Source: CAJQHK01 sp038142525 (GTDB lineage Bacteria > Pseudomonadota > Alphaproteobacteria > Rickettsiales > UBA1997). Taken from it: a DNA stretch of 27,828 nt. Made by a program: the position numbers and the translations under genes. The DNA is taken from contig JAYQKE010000005.1 of assembly GCA_038142525.1 (NCBI GenBank), positions 1-27,828 of the forward strand, in the 5' to 3' direction. Under the pieces are notes generated by a model. It ran no database searches, was not told where the DNA came from, and saw nothing but the letters and a program-made list of their open reading frames with translations. Every line of letters starts with the position of its first letter. The first letter of the stretch is position 1. This document shows positions 17,340 through 25,755 of this stretch, one piece after another.

Positions 17340-18306
17340 AACTATGTTAGAAAGACTTAAAAAAATTGACTTGAGGAAAGCTTGGAAATCTGAAGACCAA
17401 GAATTTACTCCTTGGCTTGCAAATGAAGAAAATCTTGAATTGCTTGGAGATACTATTGGAATTGAGCTAGAATTAGTTGCTCAAGAAAAAGATGTGGGGC
17501 CTTTTAGGCTGATATTTTGTGTAAAAACACAGAAAATGAATCCTATGTTTTAATAGAAAATCAAATTGAAAAAACTGACCATAAGCATCTTGGTCAATTG
17601 CTTACTTATGCATCAGGATTGGAAGCGGTAACTATCATTTGGATTGCATCAAAATTTACCGAAGAACATAGAAAATCTTTAGATTGGTTAAATGAAATTA
17701 CTGACAAAAGATTTAAATTTTTTGGTCTTGAAATTGAGCTATTTCAAATTGGCGATTCTCCATATGCTCCAAGATTTAATGTTATTTCAATGCCAAATAA
17801 TTGGGGAAAATCAGTATCGCAAGCGACTAAAAGCATCAGTGAAGGGATTGAATCAGAAACCAAGGCTATGCAATATAAATATTGGCAACAATTGGTTGAT
17901 TTTATAAGAGAGTCAGGATCAAGGCTAAAACCACATGATCCAAGACCAAGGAATTGGCAAACTTTTGCTATTGGTAGGAGTGGTTTTCATTTATCTGCAA
18001 AAATTAACTCAAAATAATAAGGTTGCAATTGAGCTTTGGATAACAAATAGAGATCATGCAAAGGCATTCTTTAAATTGCTTGAATTGGAAAAGTCTGAGA
18101 TAGAAATTGAAATGGGCAGTAAGCTTGAATGGAGAGAAAATTCTGAAAAAACATCTTCTCAAATTGCATTATTTGATGATTTTGATCTTTCCAAGCAGGA
18201 TAGATGGGAAGAACAACATAAGTGGTTCAAAGAGAATATCGAAAAATTTGATAAAATTTTCAGAAAAAGAGTTAAGAAATTAAATGCTGAGGATTGGGCT
18301 GGTTAA
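17332..18306 (+). pseudogene. DUF4268 protein with restriction-endonuclease-like fold, two frame breaks
   Basis: The start overlaps the hsdR stop by eight bases. The N-terminal part has DQEFTPWLANEENLELLGDT. Restoring one G at 17507-17508 gives VGPFRADILCKNTENESYVL followed by IENQIEKTDHKHLGQLLTYA, the E-N-Q and H-LGQLLTYA motifs of a PD-(D/E)XK-like N-terminal domain. The C-terminal DUF4268 domain (about 17800-18306) reads through once one A is removed from the A4 at 18011-18014 (KINSNNKVAIELW). It ends RKRVKKLNAEDWAG, for about 324 residues. Members are found alone or next to type I restriction-modification genes. A nuclease or accessory restriction role is plausible but unproven. Its stop overlaps the stop of the opposing prophage gene. 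Confidence 0.75.
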
Positions 18307-18596
18307 TTACTAGATTTAGCATAAATTTTTAGATTTTTGGCATCTGATTTAAATTCGCCGACATACTGAAAAACTGAACCTTTAGGCTTTTTTTGAATTT
18401 TAAGGCTAAAGTTGGAAATTTCTGATTTGTTTGAATCAAAAAAATCATTTAAATTTTCCCAATATTTCTCAGATAGGTCACTGGTAAAATAGCCAATTGC
18501 TCTTGTAAAAACTTCCAGCAGTTGTTCAATTTCACTATCAGAGCATTTATCGCTTCTAATATCTTCAACAATGCCTTGGTAAATTAAATTACTCAT
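18303..18596 (-). CDS. Hypothetical protein at the end of the prophage late operon
   Basis: The 97-residue acidic protein is mostly helical in appearance (DSEIEQLLEVFTRAIGYFTS), with no transmembrane segment or known motif. It is the last gene transcribed in the prophage operon and its stop shares bases with the DUF4268 stop on the other strand. I cannot assign a function. Position after the lysis genes suggests a phage accessory (moron-like) gene. Confidence 0.6.
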   Translation of the reverse strand: MSNLIYQGIVEDIRSDKCSDSEIEQLLEVFTRAIGYFTSDLSEKYWENLNDFFDSNKSEISNFSLKIQKKPKGSVFQYVGEFKSDAKNLKIYAKSSN

Positions 18597-18602
18597 TATT
18601 TT

Positions 18603-18782
18603 TTAATTTTTTGATTTATTATCGGCGTTAATTCCATCAACCAGTAGAACTAAATCCTTCATCCAAGGTTGATTACTTTTGATTTGCTCCTCTTTTAAAA
18701 TTTTGTAAAAATCTTCACAAAATTTAGGATTTGTTGCGGGTAAAAATTTATTAAAAAATGTTAAAACTTCAGAATTTTTCAT
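18603..18782 (-). CDS. Small hypothetical protein
   Basis: A 59-residue frame from the ATG at 18782 to TAA at 18603 reads MKNSEVLTFFNKFLPATNPK and ends INADNKSKN. It lies in line with the prophage operon, six bases before the next gene. The composition is protein-like, with no motif that I know. It is short, so it could be chance, but the compact packing supports it. Confidence 0.5.
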   Translation of the reverse strand: MKNSEVLTFFNKFLPATNPKFCEDFYKILKEEQIKSNQPWMKDLVLLVDGINADNKSKN

Positions 18783-18901
18783 AAGCTAATTTGATTGATA
18801 TTTTTTATTAAAAAGCCTTGTAAAGCTAGGTATATATTAACTTCGTAAGGTTTTTCTATCAAGTCAATTAGTGCTATTTTTCTTAAATAAATGCTGATTT
18901 T

Positions 18902-19111
18902 CTAACCGCACCTTCCCTCAAATTCCTGATTAAAATTATCAATTTGGCGAAGTGTTTCTTCACTTAAAGAATTTAACTCTGACTGCGTGATTGTGATAGG
19001 ATTTGCCCAAAGGCAGAGATTATTTACGGACGTATTTTTGCATCCGGCGTTTAACAGTAGAAATGCTATTATTCCTACGATTAATTTGCCTCTTTTTAGA
19101 TTTTTTTGCAT
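18902..19111 (-). CDS. Rz1-like outer-membrane spanin (lipoprotein), nested in the Rz-like gene
   Basis: From the ATG at 19111 the protein has a basic start (MQKNLKRGK), a hydrophobic stretch LIVGIIAFLLLNAGC with a lipobox-like end, and then a short periplasmic part, CLWANPITITQSELNSLSEE, finishing with QIDNFNQEFEGRCG. The W-x-x-PI, polar, helical, C-terminal C arrangement is typical of Rz1-type proteins of tailed phages. Outer-membrane spanins pair with an inner-membrane spanin to fuse the two membranes at lysis. Its first half lies inside the Rz-like gene in another frame. A longer start at 19177 is open but would bury the signal sequence, so I prefer 19111. The lipobox has N at -3, which is unusual. 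Confidence 0.65.
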   Translation of the reverse strand: MQKNLKRGKLIVGIIAFLLLNAGCKNTSVNNLCLWANPITITQSELNSLSEETLRQIDNFNQEFEGRCG

Positions 19112-19235
19112 CGCTAATATTATTTTTAAGTTGCTTAATTTTTTCTGATTTTTTGCCTTTAAAAAATCCAAAGCCAAAAATGGCGCAAATTCCTGCTAAA
19201 AATATCACTGATTTTATTATTAATCCTTCGAGCAT
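19020..19235 (-). CDS. Rz-like inner-membrane spanin
   Basis: The 71-residue protein begins with a transmembrane segment, MLEGLIIKSVIFLAGICAIF, followed by a highly basic, coiled-coil-like tail (KKSEKIKQLKNNISDAKKSK and on). This is the layout of an inner-membrane spanin: a single N-terminal anchor and a periplasmic helical rod. The Rz1-like gene starts inside it. It is short for an Rz, and the very basic tail is unusual. Assignment rests on the topology, the nested partner and the position after endolysin and holin. Confidence 0.6.
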   Translation of the reverse strand: MLEGLIIKSVIFLAGICAIFGFGFFKGKKSEKIKQLKNNISDAKKSKKRQINRRNNSISTVKRRMQKYVRK

Positions 19236-19351
19236 CTTCTTTTAATATTTATTCCTTTTTCGCTTACCATCTTTTGTGATGGAAGATCGTCTTTGTTGTT
19301 CAGCGCAACCAAATAAATAAATCTAAAATTATTCGCTTAAGACTCTCATAA
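19236..19351. other. Short gap between spanin and holin-like genes
   Basis: There is no open frame of note. It contains an imperfect hairpin near 19260-19290, built from ACCATCTT and AAGATCGT-like arms. I see no other signal. Confidence 0.3.
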
Positions 19352-19581
19352 TTAAGATTTATTAAATTTGGTTTCAAAGACGCCAACGCCAAGCAAGCCA
19401 CCGCCTGAAATTAAAAACATATTTATAATACCAAGAGCTGTTATTGATCTCGTCGCACCTCGATAAAGTGAGTAAGCAAATAATATTGTAGAAAATATTA
19501 TGCTGTCGCTAGTAATATTGATCCCCATAATCTTTTGGAGGATTTATTGCCTTTAGAGTCTTGTAAAAAATTATTGGTCAT
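19352..19581 (-). pseudogene. Holin-like two-transmembrane protein, frame broken at a G4 tract
   Basis: From the ATG at 19581 the frame reads MTNNFLQDSKGNKSSKRLWG. If the four-G tract (complement of 19523-19526) had five Gs it would continue INITSDSIIFSTILFAYSLY, then a short basic loop (RGATRS), then ITALGIINMFLISGGGLLGV, ending FETKFNKS. The result is 76 residues with two hydrophobic segments, the size and shape of a small phage holin that opens the inner membrane for the endolysin. No sequence family was recognised; the call rests on topology and the lysis-cassette position. The start overlaps the end of the upstream endonuclease VII-like gene by 11 bases. Confidence 0.55.
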
Positions 19582-20103
19582 ATTTGTTAATCTCTTGTTG
19601 GTTCAAATTATTTGTTGCTTTATTTAACATAATTGAAATTCCTTGCATATAGCCTGCAAAAAAGCTGTTGGCATACTTTGCTTCTTTAATTTTATGTAGG
19701 AAAATATACTTGATTAATTTCAAGGAAGATGACGGATCTTCGTTAAGCTGGGATAAGGCTTGATTACATCTATGACATAATAAGCCTCTTACCTTGCCAG
19801 TTTTATGACAATGATCCACAAGAAAATATTTATCAGTTTTTCTGACGTGTTCTTTTTTACCGCAGATAGCGCAAGAGTGGTTTTGAAAAGCTAATAATTT
19901 TTCATATTGCTTGAGAGTTATGCCATACCTGGTTCTATATTTTTGCTCTCTTTTCTTTTCTGGATTTTTTTAGACCATTCTCTAAGATATTTATTTCGAC
20001 ATTCTTTGCAATCATAACGCCTTGTATTACGCATTTTATGAAAATGTGAAATAGGCTTGCTTTGTTTACATTTACTGCATATTTTGAAATTTTCACCTAT
20101 CAT
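19571..20103 (-). pseudogene. Recombination endonuclease VII-like HNH protein, frame broken at an A7 tract
   Basis: The first part, from 20103, has zinc-binding CSKCKQSKPISHFHK and YDCKECRNKY. Adding one A to the seven-A tract (complement of 19965-19971) gives EWSKKNPEKKREQKYRTRYG, followed by ITLKQYEKLL, CAICGKK and LVDHCHKTGKVRGLLCHRCN. These are the C-x-x-C and HNH metal-binding elements of the endonuclease VII family, about 177 residues in all. In T4 this enzyme resolves branched DNA. Single relatives in late operons may help DNA packaging or act as nicking enzymes. Its ATG overlaps the endolysin stop (ATGA). Confidence 0.8.
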
Positions 20104-20510
20104 TTTATAACCAATTCAAAATGAACTAAATCATTAAATTTATTATTTCTAACATCTAAAGTTTTATCCCAAGATCCACCCCATCTGATTTTAATTCCCA
20201 GTTGATTTGCAACTCCCAAAACATAACCAGAAAATAGGTAAAAATTATCGGCGCAATCCCAATCAATATTTGGTTTTTTTATATGGTAAGGAGCTACATC
20301 AACAGCTAGGCTTGGAGTGTTATTATGCTTACTCTTGCCAGCTTTTAATTTTGATTTACCTTGATTAAAAAGCTCTTCTTGCTCTTCATTTGATCTATAA
20401 CCTTCAAGAATCGTGCAATCATAATGTTTGATTACTTCATTGAATAATTTCTGTAAATCAGCATGACAGCTTGATAATTGCTCTTTTGATCTTCTTCCAA
20501 ATTGAGGCAT
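20100..20510 (-). CDS. M15-family peptidase, phage endolysin
   Basis: The 136-residue protein reads TILEGYRSNEEQEELFNQGK, then SKHNNTPSLAVDVAPY and DLVHFELVIK. H62, D71 and H130 are the zinc ligands of the M15 (VanY/L-alanyl-D-glutamate) peptidases, in the S-x-H-x(8)-D and HFE contexts. It would cut the peptide bridge of peptidoglycan at the end of infection. There is no signal peptide, so it needs the holin to reach the wall. The length is normal for phage M15 endolysins. It lies between the tail genes and the holin-like and spanin genes, forming the lysis cassette. Confidence 0.88.
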   Translation of the reverse strand: MPQFGRRSKEQLSSCHADLQKLFNEVIKHYDCTILEGYRSNEEQEELFNQGKSKLKAGKSKHNNTPSLAVDVAPYHIKKPNIDWDCADNFYLFSGYVLGVANQLGIKIRWGGSWDKTLDVRNNKFNDLVHFELVIK

Positions 20511-20518
20511 TTCTTTGC

Positions 20519-20810
20519 TTATTTAAAATTAATATTATCACCAATCAGAGCTATGAATCCTGCTGTAATTAAGGTCATAAATCCAAAAACCATCCATCTG
20601 ATAAAAACCTTAAAAGCGTGCTTTTTTGCCATGCGAAATGATTTTAATAATTCACGCAAATTTGCTATATCCATATAGGCTAAATCATCATCTAGGCCGA
20701 TTTCTTTTAGAGCAGACTTTAGCACCTTGTTTTGAAGCTTTCGTTAAAAGGGCTTCTAGCTCAATTTCGCTCAAGGAGATCTGTTTTGCTTTTTCGTCTT
20801 TTTTAAGCAT
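20519..20810 (-). pseudogene. Small tail-anchored membrane protein (DUF6127-like), one extra base
   Basis: From the ATG at 20810 the frame reads MLKKDEKAKQISLSEIELEA and, after removal of one A at 20718-20720, GAKSALKEIGLDDDLAYMDI and ANLRELLKSFRMAKKHAFKV, then a single transmembrane segment (VFGFMTLITAGFIALIG). This resembles small phage proteins with the A-L-x-E-I-G-L-x-D, D-I-x-x-L-R-x-L-L pattern placed next to endolysin genes. Total length is 96 residues. The function is unknown; it may be a lysis accessory or a second holin. The ATG directly follows the D stop. Confidence 0.6.
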
Positions 20811-21794
20811 TTAAAATTTTTCTATTGCGTTGATAGTGGATTTATATCCTTGATCACTTAACTCATGATTTACTGAATTAATGATCCAGTTTTTGTCTTT
20901 TAGATATCTGATATCTGGAATGGTTATTGGCTTTTCAGCAGATAGGTTCGGATTGCCAGCAAGAGATAATTCTAACTTCGTGATACCTCTTTCAAATTCT
21001 GCTAATTTAGATTTGGTCGCATTGATAGCCCTTGATTCGTCGGTAAAGGTGAATCTAATATCGTAAGCAGGATCATCACTTCCTGCAAAAACTTGTTTTT
21101 CTTCTCCTGTTGCAAAATCATGATATTTAGCAATTACTTTGCCAAATTTACCTCGATCAAGAATATCTAATCGCCAGTTGGTTATTTGATTTTCAAAGAT
21201 TTCTGTTGCTGGTAGTTCTTTGCCACTAATTGATAGAGCTTGGCTTTTTCTAGCAAAAACCAATTTGCCAGTGATGAATTTGATTAAAGCATCGTAATTT
21301 TGAGAAAGAGAAACTAGAAACGATAAATCGCTTTCATTGGTTTGATCGATATGATTGATATAAATTTGATTAAAATATTCATCAATTAGGCTCTCAAATT
21401 TATGCTCAGTTGCGATTTTAGAAATTATGCCAACCAGACTATATTCATGCCATGATCTGCTTTTTGGTGATCTGATTTTGTTGCTTAAATTTTTATCATT
21501 ACCATAGCTAGCTTTGGCAATAATTCTAAGTTTACTTGGAGGAGATGAAAGGCTGATATTATCAACAATAAAACTACCCATTAAGGATGGATTTTCTTTA
21601 TCATAGCCCAGATAAATTTTTAGCACTGTTCCTCTGGGTGGAATATCCAAAATATTATCTCGATTATCTAAAAGAATCTCTGCTTTATCAGAAACTAACC
21701 CAGTCTCATCGCTAATATTTAAAGAAATCAGTCTGGTTGATAAAATATCAGTGATATCCTTATCATCAGCTTCAATTTTAAATATTGCTTTCAT
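20811..21794 (-). CDS. D: P2-type late control protein D / tail hub protein
   Basis: The 327-residue protein has the phage_GPD organisation: ISLNISDETGLVSDKAEILL DN near the N-terminus, RGTVLKIYLGYD, then SRSWHEYSLVGIISKIATEH, a QTNESDLSFLVSLSQNYDAL motif, and a C-terminal KNWIINSVNHELSDQGYKST. In P2 and relatives it forms the baseplate hub (gp27-like) that the tail spike attaches to. It is intact, follows X by nine bases, and closes the tail gene set before the lysis genes. Confidence 0.92.
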   Translation of the reverse strand: MKAIFKIEADDKDITDILSTRLISLNISDETGLVSDKAEILLDNRDNILDIPPRGTVLKIYLGYDKENPSLMGSFIVDNISLSSPPSKLRIIAKASYGNDKNLSNKIRSPKSRSWHEYSLVGIISKIATEHKFESLIDEYFNQIYINHIDQTNESDLSFLVSLSQNYDALIKFITGKLVFARKSQALSISGKELPATEIFENQITNWRLDILDRGKFGKVIAKYHDFATGEEKQVFAGSDDPAYDIRFTFTDESRAINATKSKLAEFERGITKLELSLAGNPNLSAEKPITIPDIRYLKDKNWIINSVNHELSDQGYKSTINAIEKF

Positions 21795-21803
21795 GAATTT
21801 TTT

Positions 21804-22013
21804 CTAAGACCAGAGTTTTATTGTTTCAGATTCTTTTTCTTCGATAATATCCGGTAGAGTGATTTTGATTCCTGCCTCAAATACTGGCTCAAGCTCTACA
21901 ATATGAGGATTAGCCTCAATTACCTGCTCAACAATTTTGCTAGTTTTACCATAATAATTTTGACAAATTTGATCCAAAACATCACCGTCTTTCGTAAGAT
22001 AGATAATACTCAT
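21804..22013 (-). CDS. X: Tail protein X (LysM-like)
   Basis: The 69-residue protein reads YLTKDGDVLDQICQNYYGKT and ends in GIKITLPDI, the short LysM-like form of P2 gpX. LysM-type proteins bind peptidoglycan or help baseplate assembly. Its ATG overlaps the end of U (ATGA), and it precedes D, the usual order in P2-like phages of alphaproteobacteria. Confidence 0.9.
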   Translation of the reverse strand: MSIIYLTKDGDVLDQICQNYYGKTSKIVEQVIEANPHIVELEPVFEAGIKITLPDIIEEKESETIKLWS

Positions 22014-22504
22014 AAGCTACTTACAACATTTTGAATAATACCTTTAACTCCTCTTTTTTGATCTTCGCCATATCGCTTCAAGCTAATAGAAAATTCAATT
22101 TTCCTTGGAGCTCCATCATTTAAGAAATTAATTTGATTTTAAGTGATTTTAACAATGCACCATCTACCAAAGGCAAAGCCATTGCCAGAAACAAGAAATA
22201 GAGGTTTACCAAGTCCTGCCTGAGCTCTCATCAAAGTTATTTGTTTTAATCCTCCCTTAAAATGAGGATAAATAACTCCTTCAAGATCAATGGTTTCAAC
22301 GCCAAAGCCAGTAAATTGTAAAGTTGGGTTGGCATTAATTCTGTTAATTTCCTGCCAACGATATTCGCTTTGTCTTTTAAGTGTTTGATATGCTGAGCTT
22401 TTGATGGCAAAGCGATAAGCACCAAGTAAAAGCATCATATCAACTTTAAGCAGGCTGTTAACTGTTAATTTGGAGCTGATATTTTTAAAGAAATCGAGTG
22501 CCAT
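22010..22504 (-). pseudogene. U: Tail protein U with an in-frame TAA
   Basis: The frame from 22504 (ribosome-binding site AGGAAG just upstream) reads MMLLLGAYRFAIKSSAYQTL, YRWQEINRINANPTLQFTGF and LEGVIYPHFKGGLKQITLMR, matching P2 gpU, a tail terminator protein. The 22-residue extension before MMLLLG is longer than in P2. After GRWCIVKIT there is TAA at 22141-22139. The same frame then continues NQINFLNDGAPRKIEFSISL and KRYGEDQKRGVKGIIQNVVS, ending normally at 22010. Family members have an acidic residue there, so a G to T change of GAA explains it. This is a substitution, not a length change, so it is evidence for real decay. Confidence 0.85.
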
Positions 22505-22510
22505 AACTTC

Positions 22511-24839
22511 CTAATCAAAATTTAATGCCTGCTTTCTTACTGCAAATTTATGCATCACTTCATCAATTGCTATTTTTACCTGATTTGCGATGGTTTTTTC
22601 ATCGGCGTTAGTGTGGGCGTTAATGGTAATTGGAGCAGAAATTGAAATATTAGAATTTGAGTTGCTACCAGCAATATTAGAAATATTACTGGTTTCAATT
22701 ATCTTGCTAAAATCAGAATTATCAGATTCCAAGTCTTTAATCGTAGCACCAATTTGGCTTTGATTATTTGCCTCATCATCAGAGAATATCCCTGTTAATG
22801 ATTTGATGCCTTTACCAACAACTCCAGCAACTGTTTTTAGTGGTTTTAATAATTTACTAACCCATTCAAAGGCTTTTTTGACATAGCCAATTACTCCACT
22901 AAATAAATTCTTAAAAAACTCTCCAACTGGTAGCCAATTCTTAATCAATAATCCTGCTGCAATTGCAATTCCACCAATTATTAGCCCAATTGGATTGCTC
23001 ATTATTGCAACGCCAAGAGCCTTAATTCCAAGAATCACTTTTGGAATGGAAAAGCTCAGCAAGGTCATAGCAGTTTTGTAAGCAAGTGATGCTCCTTTAG
23101 CTGATAGGAATCCACCTTTTAAAAAAGTAAATGCAAACCCCATACCAACAGAAGCTACTTTAAAGCTAATCATTCCAGCAATTGCTAAACCGAGATATTT
23201 GGTTAAAACCGGAAATTTCTCTGCAAAAATACTTACTCGTCCTGCAACATTTGTTGCAGTTTTGGCAATTGATGCAAATGCCGGCAAAAGAACTGATCCA
23301 ATAGAAATTCCCACCGATTCAATAGCAGAGGCAAATTCTTTAAATGCACCTGATGTGGTATTTTTTAGTCTATCAGCCATTTCCTTGGTCGCACCATTGG
23401 ACGTTTTAATTTTTTCCTCTACCTCATCTAATCTGCCGGTTTCTACCGACTTAAAAATAGCCAAAGCGCCTGCAGTTGATCTAGTTCCAAAAATATCTTT
23501 GATTATTGATAGCTTTTCATCGTCAGCTAGATTTTTGGTTGCGTGATGCATTTCTTTTAAAATGCTAACCATTGATCTCATTTTGCCATTTTCAAAGATT
23601 TTAACTCCAAGACCAGATAATCTTTTTTGAGCAAGTAGAGCCTCTTTGGCAACATCAGGCATTTCTTCAGCACTTATTCCCATTTCATTCCTCATCTGAC
23701 CCAAAGCTTTAGCTCCAGCTTTTGCAGGAGCGGCTAATCTCAAATATGTTGATCTAAGCATTGTTCCTGCCATAGTAGCTTGAATACCAGCGTCACCAAG
23801 AACTCCTGCTAAAGTTGCAGTTTCAGATAAGGTACCACCAACTGCCGCAGCAGCAGGAGCAATGAATTTCATAGTTTGACCAAGCATCTCAACATTCACA
23901 TTTGTTGATCGTGATGCTTGAGCTAAAATATCAGCTACTTCGCCAGTTCTTTCCGCTTCCATGTTAAAGCCGGTTAGAATATTTGAGGCAATATCTGCAG
24001 TTCTTCCTAAATCCATATTTCCAGCAATTGCTAGATTTAATACAGATGGGGTTGCGGCTAAAATTTGATTGGTATTAAGACCTGCCATACCAAGAAATTG
24101 CATGGCTTCACTTGCCTGAGATGCGGTATATTGAGTAGTTCTGCCAAGTTCTCTTGCTTGTTTTGTTAAAGCTTTAAATCCTTTGCTATCTCTTTGCTTC
24201 ATTGGTAATAGCGCCAACTTTTGCCATCGCTAATTCAAAATCTACAGATGGCTTTACTGCTGAATATAAAACTCCACCAAGAGCTACAGCATCAACCATT
24301 TGCGAGCGATAATTTGCTCTATTGCTTAAATTCTTATCCTTAGCATTTTGATTATTTTGTAGAGCTGATTGCCTTCTTTTTAAAACATTGAGATTTTTGC
24401 TTAATTTTGCCTGCTCAGAGTTAAAATTTTTAATATCAATTCCACCAGAGCGAAGAGCTTTTCCCATCTGCCTTGTAGAGCTAGCAGTTTCAAGAAAAGA
24501 TTTTTTTGTTTGATCAGCTAATCTTTTGGCTTTTCTAAAATTATTTTGTAACTGCTTTGATGGGCTGTCAGTTGCAAAAAAGAAGGATAAAGAAATTGAT
24601 AAATTTGCAATTTCTTTTGATAAAGAATCTAACTTTTGTTTGGCATCACGATATGCAATACTAGCTTCTTTGGTAGCTCTTGATGAATTTCTAAAAGCCT
24701 CAATTTGGTTTGCTTTATCAGAAACTTTTTTGATAGCAGAGCCAAGAGAGGACAATTGCTTATTTGCAGATCCGAAAGTGCCTTTAAATGATTTACCAAG
24801 CTCTGCGCCAATTAAAACTGAAACTGATGCATTAGGCAT
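22511..24839 (-). pseudogene. T: Tail tape measure protein T, frame broken once
   Basis: The N-terminal 217 residues (from 24839) have SVLIGAELGKSFKGTFGSAN and a long helical, lysine- and serine-rich region, ending AKVGAITNEAKR. The rest continues in another frame as DSKGFKALTKQARELGRTTQ, which contains the tape measure core YTASQASEAMQFLGMAGLNT and DLGRTADIASNILTGFNMEA. Removal of one A at 24193-24195 joins them (EARDSKGFKAL). Several hydrophobic segments (for example VLTKYLGLAIAGMISFKVAS and LIIGGIAIAAGLLI) are as expected for a tape measure protein. About 775 residues set the tail length. The end lies seven bases before U. Confidence 0.88.
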
Positions 24840-24841
24840 GA

Positions 24842-24973
24842 TTAAATATCGTTAGATTCTTTTTGGATTAAAATTGCTTCATCGTAAAATAAGCAGAACT
24901 CTTCTTCGGTAAGTTCTAAAATTTCAGAAAGTGGCCAATGAGTGATTTTTGAGAGAATTATAATGGACCGCAT
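24842..24973 (-). CDS. GpE-like tail assembly extension (E')
   Basis: From the ATG at 24973 the 43 residues read MRSIIILSKITHWPLSEILE and LTEEEFCLFYDEAILIQKES. HWP-x-SE is the hallmark of the short GpE/GpE+E' tail proteins of P2-like phages. The ATG overlaps the stop of E in the form TAATG. The frame is also open upstream and can be reached from E by a -1 slip at TTTTTTC, so the product may be made mainly as an E-E' fusion, as in P2. Confidence 0.75.
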   Translation of the reverse strand: MRSIIILSKITHWPLSEILELTEEEFCLFYDEAILIQKESNDI

Positions 24974-25226
24974 TATATTCCCTCGGATTTGAAAAAATCC
25001 ATATATGCCTTTTGTAATTTGCATAGTCAGATTCGTCTAGCTCTTCAATAATATTTGGAGCTACTTCGCAAAGATTAGCAAAAAGCCTAATTTCTTTTTC
25101 CTCATCAGATGAATTTTTCATTTTGGCAACAATGAGTCGATCTTTAACTTTTGATCTTCTCATATTCAAATCAGTGATATTTGCACCATCTGATTCGATT
25201 GGATAATTTAATTTAATATTTTGCAT
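24973..25226 (-). pseudogene. E: Tail assembly protein E, one T missing
   Basis: The protein reads MQNIKLNYPIESDGANITDL and EIRLFANLCEVAPNIIEELD, the pattern of the phage tail assembly chaperone family. After SDYAN, one added T at 25016-25017 gives LQKAYMDFFKSEGI and a stop at 24975-24973. As written the frame instead runs on to 24924 with an unrelated end. Corrected length is 84 residues. Tail assembly chaperones coat the tape measure protein before tube polymerisation. E lies just before T, as expected. Confidence 0.75.
24991..24997 (-). promoter_or_regulatory. -1 ribosomal frameshift site joining E to E'
   Basis: On the minus strand the heptamer TTTTTTC stands five codons before the E stop. 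In the E frame it is read (GA)T TTT TTC, the X XXY YYZ form. Slipping back one base enters the E' frame, which is open here (FFQIRGNIMRS). P2 uses TTTTTTG for the same purpose. Confidence 0.6.
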
Positions 25227-25237
25227 AATTTTTATTC

Positions 25238-25738
25238 TTAAATTCCTATTGCATCACGAATTTCAACCATCTTATCAACACCGCCAATAATTCTGGTCAT
25301 ATTATCAATATCGACTTCTATTAATTGTTCACCATCAATTTCTAGGCTGTAATAGCGACAAGCAATTGTGCAGGCTAAAGTTCCTTTTTCACCTGCAGCA
25401 AATTTACCCATATCCATTTCGGTATACATGCCACGAAGTTTGATGATAATTGGAGAAGTGGTTTCATCATCTTGCAATGCTCCTCGAAGCGTAATTTGAA
25501 CAGCATTGCCACTAATAAGCCCAAATTGTTTTAAAACATCTTTGTCATATTCAGACAGAGTGAAGCTAGCTTCTAGTTTTTCCATTCCCATATCAATTGG
25601 AATTGGAGCATCTAAACCGCCAGCTCGATATTCCTCTGATTTAATATTTAGCTTTGGTGGATTTACCTCATCACATTTGCCAGCATAACCTCTACCATCA
25701 ATAAAGAGATTGAAGTTTTTTAATATTTTTGGAATCAT
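25238..25738 (-). CDS. FII: Major tail tube protein FII
   Basis: The 166-residue protein reads MIPKILKNFNLFIDGRGYAG, EYRAGGLDAPIPIDMGMEKL and SEYDKDVLKQFGLISGNAVQ, the standard P2 gpFII tail tube signatures. It would form the inner tube of the contractile tail. It is intact and lies between sheath FI and assembly protein E, in the conserved order. Confidence 0.94.
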   Translation of the reverse strand: MIPKILKNFNLFIDGRGYAGKCDEVNPPKLNIKSEEYRAGGLDAPIPIDMGMEKLEASFTLSEYDKDVLKQFGLISGNAVQITLRGALQDDETTSPIIIKLRGMYTEMDMGKFAAGEKGTLACTIACRYYSLEIDGEQLIEVDIDNMTRIIGGVDKMVEIRDAIGI

Positions 25739-25755
25739 GTTAATTTAAAATTTAG

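Noticed and set aside
18302..18310. Prophage attachment site at the defence/prophage junction
   Set aside because: No duplicated core sequence, tRNA end or integrase gene is visible in the window.
23199..23546. 115-codon plus-strand frame inside the tape measure gene
   Set aside because: It is the shadow of a strong family match on the other strand and has no start signal or motif.
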